From contig PNBM01000342.1 of NCBI GenBank assembly GCA_003135995.1, positions 5,807 to 11,762 on the forward strand: a stretch of DNA of 5,956 nucleotides, given 5' to 3'. Shown piece after piece: positions 1-5,956 of this stretch; position 1 is the first letter of the stretch, and each line of letters begins with the position of its first letter. The translations under genes and the position numbers were made by a program. This DNA comes from Ignavibacteriota bacterium. Its GTDB lineage: Bacteria; Bacteroidota; Ignavibacteria; Tepidaquicellales; Tepidaquicellaceae. The notes under the pieces are model-generated. The model was not told the origin of the DNA and made no database searches. It saw only the letters and a program-made list of their open reading frames with translations.

Positions 1-3000
1 GTATCGACTCTTACTATTCTGATTCCTGTCGGAGAACTTGTCGACCATGTATTTATCAATCCTGTTGCATAAGCAAAACCCTCATTATAAATTTGCAATG
101 AAACTTTTAATGTGTCACCTTCCTGTAAAACGGAATCGCTTTTAACAAAAGAATTTACGTCAGGAATAATTTCAGGCGGAGCGATATAATTGAATTTCAT
201 CGATTTTAAAACAGGAGAAATAGTACCGCTCGTTGTATCAATTTTGAACTTTGTGATTAATTTAACGTAAGGATATGTTAAAGTGTTCAGCGTATCGAAA
301 GATATTAAAGAATTGTTCGTAAGATTTGAGTATAATAAAATATTATTCGAATTTTTATCTATTCCGTATACATCGAAATTTATCGTAGTGTTTGGATATA
401 GAATTTCATCCCAGGAGAAATTTTTCCAGTCCAGTGCAATTCCAAAATTATGTACTATCGAGCCCGAATCGCTCTGAAACGGTTCCTGTAAATTACTCAA
501 CACGGGAGTCCATACATTTTGCACATTCCGGACGAAAGCTTCGGATGTAATTAGATTTGGGCTGAAAGAGTAGTTAATAAAACTCCACCTGTCCCAGCTG
601 TTTACATCCAGTGAATCTGCAAATATGCTCCCTAATTGTTTTAGCAGATTCCTTGCGGAAACATGAAGAGAATCAACTGTTGCAGAAGTTGGAATTGATT
701 TTACAATCATCAAAATATATTTATCGGTAAAGGTATTTAAATAACTAACCATTGAATCAGAAGATGCCGGAGAACTAAATTTAATATGTTTTGTTTCCAG
801 CAAAGCCCCGTCTAATTTTCTTATCTTCGCAAAATTCAAACCGCCCCAGTTGTTGAGGGAATCGGATAATATTAATTGCATACTGTTTACAAGGAAATAA
901 GAGGGGTCCCATGGATTCCCGCCCCAGGACTGAGCTTTTATTGTTCCGGTAAATTTATTTAATTTAATACTGTCAGCATCATATGATACTCCGAATAAAT
1001 CAGTTTGATTATACTGTCCTCTTTTCTTTTTATAAATCGTAATAACCGAATCGTTAACACTTCTGATTAATTTACTTCCTTGCTTCGAACCTTTCGAAAA
1101 ATTATCCGATAGAACGAACCTGACCGGATTAACCATAGGGTTGTATGTAAATCTTCTTGTCTCTGACCACCCTGATGTATCCGTATTATTTATTATCGCA
1201 TTCATCTTCCAGAAATACACAATATTGGAATCAAGAACAGGAACATGGATTTTAAATTTTGTTATAACTCCCGTTATATTCGTTTTAAAATAAGTTTGGT
1301 TCAAAGATGAATTAAAAAGAAATGTTGTATCTATTTGCAATAAAAGTTTTACAATATTTCTTTTCAAATCAATATTAGGATTAAGTCCGACAAATTCGAC
1401 CGTATCTCTTTTGATAACAGAATTATCAATTGGTTTCAGTGGTACATAAGAGATATTTCTAAGTGAAATCGGTATTGTAATGCTGTTATTAGTTTTAATT
1501 TCCTGTGTATACCAGTTATCCGGATCGAGTATAATTTTCATAGCATAATTACCGGCAGAATCGATTTCAAAATTATAATTTATAGTATCGATGAAACCAA
1601 AACGTCTGACAATTGTATCTCTTATTCTATTAGACTGGTTATTTTTAATAAGCTGAAATCTAACCTTACAGGAATCTGCATAAGTGCCGAGATTTTTCGG
1701 GTATATTGTTAATAAAATATTTTCTCTTAATGACGGGTACGGATTGGAAAATAAATAATCCGACATTTGAATATCGAATTCAGGCCACATCGGTAATATA
1801 AGTTTTACAGCCGGGTCACCCATAAGATTATATGAGTTAATGGTATTGCGATAATTAAAATTTAAAGAATCTTTGCTCATCATTTTTGAAGCAAACTTGT
1901 TAACATCCCCAATCCTTCTCAGAGAATCCATACTGAATCCCTGAAACAAATAGCCGTTATAAACATTTCCGTAATATTCAAAACTCCAGCCTGTTGTACC
2001 AATGAATCCAATTGAGCCTTTACTCGGCAATGTCATAAAAATTTCGCCGAATCCGCGTCCTGATAAAAAATCGGTTTCCGCATTTCTGCCGGTGAAACAA
2101 GTCATACTCATTATTAAGGGAAGTTTATTTCCGTTTTGGAGAATTGCGGGATTCTCTAGTCCGTTATCCCACGTAGCACTCGATGCATGACCGATGTAAT
2201 TTACAATTAAACTTCCGTTATTAATCGAATTTTTTATGGAGTCCTGATAACCATAGGTTATTTGTCCCGATGTAGTATCCCTTCTGTAAATTCTTATAGG
2301 GTAACCTGCAATCGGAGGCGGGAGGACATAAGAATTTATTAAATAATCAGATTCATCCATAAATGATTTTTGTTCTGCCGCGTTAAAACCGCCTGTAATA
2401 AAAACGAATTTTTTTGTCCAGACATCATAGAAGTTTGCATCATAATTAATAATTTTATTAACCATATCCTGTGCTTCCTGTATGGTGTATGCAGGCAGTC
2501 TACCGATTGCAATTTGCTGATAATAAGTGAAAGTTGCGGAATTCATATTTACAAAATACCCGTCTGAAGTTGGATTACCATATACAGGAACAAAGTTCTG
2601 ATAATAAAAAGCAGAGGGATTATTTTTTTTAGGGTCTGTGGAACCGCGTCCGAACAAACAAACATATTTTAATTTCGGGGATTGCCAGTTATTATATATA
2701 TAATTAACATAATTTTTGATTGCAACAGGGTTTTCCATTCCATAATTAAAGATATCGTATATGTCTTCGATTTCTGATTTTACTGACCTGTAGTTATCGA
2801 AACTTGCTCTGTGCGAGCGCAATTGCTCCGCCTGGTCTGCGAAAATGTTATTATAAATTATTAAATAATCTGCGCCATTTGTATTTGATGCCAGATTTTG
2901 TACCTGCCGCCTCTTTATCCTGAATGGTTTTTTTGTATCGTACTTATTTATTATTTCAAAATTGCCATCTCCTTTCCCTGTAAATATCAATGTGTCTGCC

Positions 3001-4076
3001 GATGAAGTATAATTAGATATCCTGTAGCCATATTTTGTATCATAAATATTTGTTTCACTTAAATTATTATAACCCGATATTTTATATTTCTTCGAAGTAG
3101 TATCAGAACCTGTGTTTTTAATACTTATCTGATTATTTTCAAAAATAAAATTTCTCGGATAATACAGAGTAAAATAATCGAAGTAAAGGAAACCTAAATA
3201 GAAAAACGGGTTCATATAAGTTATCGTTATACGGTTCTGGGAACTTGACGAAAGCAGGGAAGAAGAAAAATATAAAGTAGTATCGAATTTAGTATAATCA
3301 TTTTCATAGAGTGTATCTAAAATCGTAGAATTAATTTGAACTATTAACCAATGTTCATTGTATATCGTATCACTATATGAGTTTGGATAAGCGAATAATT
3401 TGAGCGAACAGGATTGAGAAGAATTTGTTAAATACGGTATACTAAACGTATCTGTAACAAAATCATGCTTGATCATAGATTTCCAATACCATCCTTCGCC
3501 GGAAACTTTTTCGGTATTAAAATACCTGAAATCACCATTTGGATTTACGGTTTCACCCATCGAATATACTAAATCTTTTTCGAACTGTAATTTTGTCTGG
3601 AAATAATTTTGCGGGAAATTAACATTCGAATTGTAATTAAAATCGTTGAACCTTAAGCCTGTTGTAACGTCCCATCCTACCCAATAAATGCTGGTATCAG
3701 AATAAGGATTATAATATTCATTCGTAACGTAATCGACAACCATCAAACCATTTACATCTTTGTAAGTATTCGTTATACCGCCGTAATTTCTCTGTCCGTA
3801 AAAATCAAAATAGTCAGTGTCGTTGAATATTCCGTCAGATTCTCCGTAAAAAAAGATTGGTATCTGGTTTCCTTTATAAAAAACCTTTACAGTTCTCGGG
3901 TCAATAGTATTTGGATTTATACCCGCGTTTATGAAATCACTTTTGTTAATTCTGTAGATACCGTCATCGGTAATATAAAGTTTCAGGTAATCTTTATTTG
4001 GCGTAATCCAATTATAATTCTGTGCTTTACTCAATATGGGAATAATGAGTAAGAACAGTAAAAAGACTTTTTTCAT
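1..4076 (-). CDS. Secreted C25-family (gingipain/PorU-like) cysteine peptidase, multidomain, C-terminus outside the window
   Basis: The reading frame is open from an ATG at 4076 to the left edge (1358 complete codons, no stop). Residues 1-18 form a Sec signal peptide: MKK, a hydrophobic stretch, then a likely cut after SKA. Residues 19 to about 400 are a beta-rich N-terminal domain with DGIYRIN near 39, as in PorU and related C25 proteins. Residues about 402-760 form the peptidase domain: ADYLIIY at 402, FGRGSTDP around R477-D481, IGRLPA with R526, NYIGHASS with likely catalytic His630, SMTCFTG with likely nucleophile Cys660, and LMGDPAVK near 752-758. The 30-residue His-Cys spacing fits gingipains. 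Next come a CARDB-like sandwich (about 760-880), an FN3-like domain ending in GWSETRRF (about 880-980), an ILEI/FAM3-like segment (about 1040-1170), another beta-sandwich, and a second CARDB-like domain from about 1300. Any T9SS C-terminal sorting domain would lie off the window. It could be secreted cargo or a PorU-type sortase; the long multidomain tail favours cargo. Substrate is unknown. Confidence 0.93.
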   Translation of the reverse strand, partial: MKKVFLLFLLIIPILSKAQNYNWITPNKDYLKLYITDDGIYRINKSDFINAGINPNTIDPRTVKVFYKGNQIPIFFYGESDGIFNDTDYFDFYGQRNYGGITNTYKDVNGLMVVDYVTNEYYNPYSDTSIYWVGWDVTTGLRFNDFNYNSNVNFPQNYFQTKLQFEKDLVYSMGETVNPNGDFRYFNTEKVSGEGWYWKSMIKHDFVTDTFSIPYLTNSSQSCSLKLFAYPNSYSDTIYNEHWLIVQINSTILDTLYENDYTKFDTTLYFSSSLLSSSSQNRITITYMNPFFYLGFLYFDYFTLYYPRNFIFENNQISIKNTGSDTTSKKYKISGYNNLSETNIYDTKYGYRISNYTSSADTLIFTGKGDGNFEIINKYDTKKPFRIKRRQVQNLASNTNGADYLIIYNNIFADQAEQLRSHRASFDNYRSVKSEIEDIYDIFNYGMENPVAIKNYVNYIYNNWQSPKLKYVCLFGRGSTDPKKNNPSAFYYQNFVPVYGNPTSDGYFVNMNSATFTYYQQIAIGRLPAYTIQEAQDMVNKIINYDANFYDVWTKKFVFITGGFNAAEQKSFMDESDYLINSYVLPPPIAGYPIRIYRRDTTSGQITYGYQDSIKNSINNGSLIVNYIGHASSATWDNGLENPAILQNGNKLPLIMSMTCFTGRNAETDFLSGRGFGEIFMTLPSKGSIGFIGTTGWSFEYYGNVYNGYLFQGFSMDSLRRIGDVNKFASKMMSKDSLNFNYRNTINSYNLMGDPAVKLILPMWPEFDIQMSDYLFSNPYPSLRENILLTIYPKNLGTYADSCKVRFQLIKNNQSNRIRDTIVRRFGFIDTINYNFEIDSAGNYAMKIILDPDNWYTQEIKTNNSITIPISLRNISYVPLKPIDNSVIKRDTVEFVGLNPNIDLKRNIVKLLLQIDTTFLFNSSLNQTYFKTNITGVITKFKIHVPVLDSNIVYFWKMNAIINNTDTSGWSETRRFTYNPMVNPVRFVLSDNFSKGSKQGSKLIRSVNDSVITIYKKKRGQYNQTDLFGVSYDADSIKLNKFTGTIKAQSWGGNPWDPSYFLVNSMQLILSDSLNNWGGLNFAKIRKLDGALLETKHIKFSSPASSDSMVSYLNTFTDKYILMIVKSIPTSATVDSLHVSARNLLKQLGSIFADSLDVNSWDRWSFINYSFSPNLITSEAFVRNVQNVWTPVLSNLQEPFQSDSGSIVHNFGIALDWKNFSWDEILYPNTTINFDVYGIDKNSNNILLYSNLTNNSLISFDTLNTLTYPYVKLITKFKIDTTSGTISPVLKSMKFNYIAPPEIIPDVNSFVKSDSVLQEGDTLKVSLQIYNEGFAYATGLINTWSTSSPTGIRIVRVD

Positions 4077-4084
4077 TAACTCTT
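4074..4084 (-). promoter_or_regulatory. TAATG stop/start overlap with a weak ribosome binding site for the C25 gene
   Basis: On the minus strand the glycosyltransferase TAA (4078-4076) shares its last A with the peptidase ATG (4076-4074). A short purine run AAGAG (4084-4080) sits three bases before the ATG overlap region, inside the last codons of the upstream gene. This arrangement is classic for translational coupling by terminating ribosomes and indicates a shared transcript. The overlap is read directly; coupling is inferred. Confidence 0.7.
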
Positions 4085-4834
4085 ATTTACTTTGAATACT
4101 AATTTAAGTTTAAATAGTAATAATTGAAATATAAAAATCGGAATACCCAATATATATCTTTTCCAGAGTCTTTTAGGCTCGATAAATAGCCTGAAAAGCC
4201 ATTCAAAACCTAATTTTTGCATTATTTTGGGAGCTCTTTTAATGTTTCCCGAAATAAAATCTATGCCACTTCCGACAGCTATTTGAACCGGTATATCTAT
4301 TGTGTTATTAAATTTTGACAGCCAAAGTTCCTGAAAAGGTGTTCCTAATCCTATAAACAAAATATCTGAATTAGAAATTCTTATTTTTTCAACTATTTCT
4401 TTATCAAATGAAGTATCGCGCGGAATTGCGCCTGAAATTATAATGTCCGGATACATTTTATTTAAATTCTTATTCAGCATAATTATTGCATCTTCACTCC
4501 CGCCGAAGAAAAAACATTTAAATTTTTTCCTGTTTGCTAATTCTAAAATTTTATAATAAGAATCAGTACCGGTCAGACGGTTTTTGAAACCGTTTTTCCC
4601 GTAAAAAATTTTCGATGCCAGATATAAACCTATTCCATCGCAATACAGAGCATTATAAATATTCAGTAAGGATTTATAATTTTTATCTTTCAATACATAT
4701 TGAAGAATATAAACATTTATATACAATAAAATGTATTTTTCCCTATTGCTTACTTTTTCATCTACTATATTTAAGATATCTTCGTAAGAGAAGTTATTAA
4801 TGTTTAATCCAAATATTTCAAGTTGCGATTTCAA
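4076..4834 (-). CDS. WecG/TagA/CpsF-family glycosyltransferase (GT26)
   Basis: A complete 252-residue protein, about normal family length. Family enzymes transfer a sugar such as ManNAc or ManNAcA from its UDP form onto a polyprenyl-linked sugar at the inner face of the cytoplasmic membrane, an early step in surface polysaccharide or teichoic acid linkage-unit assembly. Visible family motifs in order: YCDGIGL with Asp66 matching the catalytic-base Asp of TagA, RLTGTD (86-91), FFFGGSEDA (108-116), GLGTPFQELW (162-171), and the strongly conserved end SGIDFISGNIKRAP (189-202) followed by GFEWLFRLFIEPKRLWKRY (209-227). The tail (about 231-248) is hydrophobic and basic, fitting membrane association of the C-terminal appendage. 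The start is TTG at 4834: an in-frame TAA lies two codons upstream and the first in-frame ATG is only residue 119. There is no strong ribosome binding site, only an AAGA about 8-11 bases upstream. The donor and acceptor sugars cannot be read from sequence. The stop overlaps the start of the downstream C25 peptidase by one base. Confidence 0.96.
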   Translation of the reverse strand: MKSQLEIFGLNINNFSYEDILNIVDEKVSNREKYILLYINVYILQYVLKDKNYKSLLNIYNALYCDGIGLYLASKIFYGKNGFKNRLTGTDSYYKILELANRKKFKCFFFGGSEDAIIMLNKNLNKMYPDIIISGAIPRDTSFDKEIVEKIRISNSDILFIGLGTPFQELWLSKFNNTIDIPVQIAVGSGIDFISGNIKRAPKIMQKLGFEWLFRLFIEPKRLWKRYILGIPIFIFQLLLFKLKLVFKVNKS

Positions 4835-4918
4835 ATATTATCTTATGGAAAAAGTTAAATATGTTGTATTTCGATTTAAATTCGTATTTTTTTAAAATGC
4901 TTTAGAAACTTAATATCA

Positions 4919-4946
4919 ATTTTGAAAAATTCAATATTTTCAAAAT
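4919..4946. repeat. 10-base perfect inverted repeat in the intergenic region
   Basis: ATTTTGAAAA (4919-4928) and TTTTCAAAAT (4937-4946) are exact reverse complements separated by 8 bases. It overlaps the candidate -35/-10 region for the rightward gene, so an operator is conceivable. It contains only one G-C pair, so it is too weak for a typical terminator stem. Chance in AT-rich DNA is a real alternative. Confidence 0.4.
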
Positions 4947-4951
4947 AATAT
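4922..4951 (+). promoter_or_regulatory. Possible sigma70-type promoter for the GT4 gene
   Basis: TTGAAA at 4922-4927 and TAATAT at 4946-4951 are 18 bases apart, an acceptable -35/-10 pair. Transcription would start near 4958, giving a leader of about 135 bases. A perfect TATAAT also occurs at 4949-4954 but is 21 bases from the -35 candidate. The region is so AT-rich that this is only a candidate. Confidence 0.2.
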
Positions 4952-4978
4952 AATTACTTTAATATAAATATATATTTA

Positions 4979-4986
4979 CAAATCTA
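4979..4986 (-). promoter_or_regulatory. Possible Bacteroidota-type -7 element (TAnnTTTG) for the leftward operon
   Basis: Read on the minus strand, 4986-4979 is TAGATTTG, which fits the Bacteroidota -7 consensus TAnnTTTG. No TTTG -33 partner is seen at the expected distance upstream, and the site is about 145 bases before the TTG start of the WecG-type gene. Only half of the expected promoter is present, so this is weak. Confidence 0.18.
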
Positions 4987-5039
4987 ATTGTTTCTTTTAT
5001 TATAACGATAATTTACCTGTGAAATACAGTTATTTTTAG

Positions 5040-5055
5040 ATTAATAAATATTAAT
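5040..5055. repeat. Short palindrome upstream of the GT4 start
   Basis: ATTAATA (5040-5046) and TATTAAT (5049-5055) form a 7-base inverted repeat with a 2-base centre, about 40 bases before the TTG start. It could be a dimeric regulator site, but its all-AT composition makes chance likely. Confidence 0.25.
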
Positions 5056-5087
5056 TTGATAATAATATAAAAAATAAATTTTTAATC

Positions 5088-5091
5088 AGGA
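5088..5091 (+). promoter_or_regulatory. AGGA Shine-Dalgarno-like core next to the TTG start
   Basis: AGGA at 5088-5091 is the only purine-rich G-containing string near the start of the GT4 gene. It is just two bases from the TTG at 5094, closer than the usual five to nine. It weakly supports initiation here, since no other start codon fits the conserved N-terminus. Confidence 0.35.
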
Positions 5092-5093
5092 TT

Positions 5094-5956
5094 TTGAAAA
5101 ATCTTAAAATATTACATATAACCCCGGATTTTGATTACAACAGCGGCAGATCGAAAAGCGTATTTCTTACACTTAAATATTTGAAGAAATATAATAATTC
5201 AGTATTCCTTGCAACTAACAAAGGGGATTTTGTTAAGAATATTAAAGAATTGGAAATTCCTTTTTTACGAATCAGTATAAACAAAAAGAACCCGTTTTCG
5301 TTTTTCAATGATTTGTCCGTTTTAAAAAAGTTTGTTAAAAAAAATAATATTGAAATTGTTCATTCCCATCATCGCTATACTGATTTACTCGCTAAAAGAC
5401 TTGAAAAGGACTCGAAGATAAAAGCAGTAACAACGGTGCACAACATAGTCTACAATAAGAAGATACTTAGTTATAACATTTCAAATATTATAGCTGTAAG
5501 TAACAACATAAAAGAGCACTTAATAAATTATTACAATAAATCTTCAGACAGCATTTCGGTGATTTATAATTTTGTTGAACAGGAAAAGAGAGATTTACTG
5601 CATGGAAAAAAAGAATTATCTGATAAATACAAAATTGACAATAAATTTTTAATCGGATTTGCCGGACGATTAAACTACGAGGAAAAAGGTGTCGATGTTT
5701 TATTGGAATCCTTTAAGATTTTTAATAATAAATATCCTGAAAGTGTATTAATGCTGATAGGAGACGGAGACGATAAAAATCTTGCATTGGAATTTGTGCA
5801 AAGGAATAATTTGTCTGTGATTTTCATAAATACAGTTGAGAACATATCATATTATCTGGATTTGCTCGATGTGTTCGTTTTGCCATCAAGATTTGAAGCC
5901 TGTCCGAACGTTATTTTAGAAGCAGGTATAATGAAGAAGCCGGTGATTGCATCGAA
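5094..5956 (+). CDS. GT4-type glycosyltransferase (GT-B fold), N-terminal 287 codons
   Basis: The frame is open to the right edge, so the last part of the C-terminal Rossmann domain is missing. The N-terminal acceptor domain begins KILHITPDFDYNSGRSKS (residues 5-22), with the usual glycine loop here reading NSGRS. It continues with IVHSHHRYTDLLAK (His90, His92, His93), TTVHN (His116) and IIAVSNNIKEHL. The donor domain begins near 183 with FLIGFAGRLNYEEKGVDVLL, holding Arg192 and Lys198, the usual pair contacting the nucleotide-sugar phosphates. It then shows LIGDGDD and DVFVLPSRFEACPN, with Glu268 and Glu276 forming the EX7E motif of retaining GT4 enzymes. It probably transfers a sugar onto a lipid-linked or polysaccharide acceptor at the cytoplasmic side of the membrane; the sugar is unknown. 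TTG at 5094 is the best start: an in-frame TAA lies at 5052-5054, no ATG lies between, and the first internal ATG is residue 220. It is divergent from the WecG-type gene. Confidence 0.94.
   Translation, partial: MKNLKILHITPDFDYNSGRSKSVFLTLKYLKKYNNSVFLATNKGDFVKNIKELEIPFLRISINKKNPFSFFNDLSVLKKFVKKNNIEIVHSHHRYTDLLAKRLEKDSKIKAVTTVHNIVYNKKILSYNISNIIAVSNNIKEHLINYYNKSSDSISVIYNFVEQEKRDLLHGKKELSDKYKIDNKFLIGFAGRLNYEEKGVDVLLESFKIFNNKYPESVLMLIGDGDDKNLALEFVQRNNLSVIFINTVENISYYLDLLDVFVLPSRFEACPNVILEAGIMKKPVIAS

Larger units (their letters stand above)
4835..5093. other. AT-rich divergent intergenic region
   Basis: These 259 bases separate two divergent glycosyltransferase genes and must hold the start of the leftward operon's transcript, and probably that of the rightward gene. 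The stretch is strikingly poor in G and C compared with the flanking genes. It holds a 10-base inverted repeat, a 7-base palindrome and several TATAAT-like strings. I found no convincing gene, RNA, terminator or riboswitch. In such skewed sequence most promoter-like matches are expected by chance. Confidence 0.75.

Noticed and set aside
283..477. Plus-strand open frame of 64 codons
   Set aside because: It lies wholly antisense to the C25 peptidase, whose frame is continuous and has recognisable domains there; the translated plus-strand product looks like no known protein.
2002..2567. Plus-strand open frames at 2002-2190 and 2370-2567
   Set aside because: Both are antisense to the C25 catalytic domain, the best conserved part of the minus-strand gene, and have no ribosome binding site or family motif.
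4615..4800. Plus-strand open frame of 61 codons
   Set aside because: It is antisense to the N-terminal half of the WecG-type gene, including its catalytic Asp region; it is a shadow of that gene.
4845..4895. Short plus-strand ORF of 16 codons (MEKVKYVVFRFKFVFF) that could be a leader peptide
   Set aside because: No ribosome binding site, no run of regulatory codons and no attenuator hairpin follows it; ORFs this short are expected by chance.
4937..4954. Inverted repeat as a rho-independent terminator
   Set aside because: The stem has only one G-C pair and lies between divergent gene starts, where no transcript is expected to end.

Overview
The window looks like a piece of an AT-rich bacterial chromosome from the Bacteroidota/Ignavibacteriota side of the tree. 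This is inferred from a very long, secreted, gingipain-type (C25) cysteine peptidase with beta-sandwich domains behind it, a style typical of bacteria with a type IX secretion system (T9SS). The low GC content and the lack of strong Shine-Dalgarno sequences agree. No marker gene fixes the species.

Layout: three protein genes fill almost everything. Positions 1-4076 (minus strand) hold a C25-family peptidase of more than 1358 residues whose C-terminus lies beyond the left edge. Positions 4076-4834 (minus strand) hold a complete WecG/TagA/CpsF glycosyltransferase (252 aa) directly upstream of the peptidase. Its stop codon and the peptidase ATG share one base (TAATG), so the two form an operon. 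Positions 4835-5093 are a very AT-rich divergent intergenic region with a few weak promoter or operator candidates. From 5094 to the right edge (plus strand) runs the N-terminal 287 codons of a GT-B fold, GT4-type glycosyltransferase. Both glycosyltransferases appear to start with TTG.

How they may work together: the two glycosyltransferases point to a surface-polysaccharide or lipid-linked glycan locus. The peptidase is predicted to be exported by Sec and then, by analogy with gingipains and PorU, to act at or on the cell surface. In T9SS bacteria, cargo proteins can be attached to a surface polysaccharide, so translational coupling of a polysaccharide glycosyltransferase to a C25 protein is suggestive. 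The functional link is inference.

The most notable internal feature is a segment of the peptidase (about residues 1040-1170) that resembles the ILEI/FAM3 (PANDER-like) domain, a fold best known from animal secreted proteins and the glycan-binding stem of POMGNT1. No RNA genes, CRISPR arrays, insertion sequences or clear terminators were seen.
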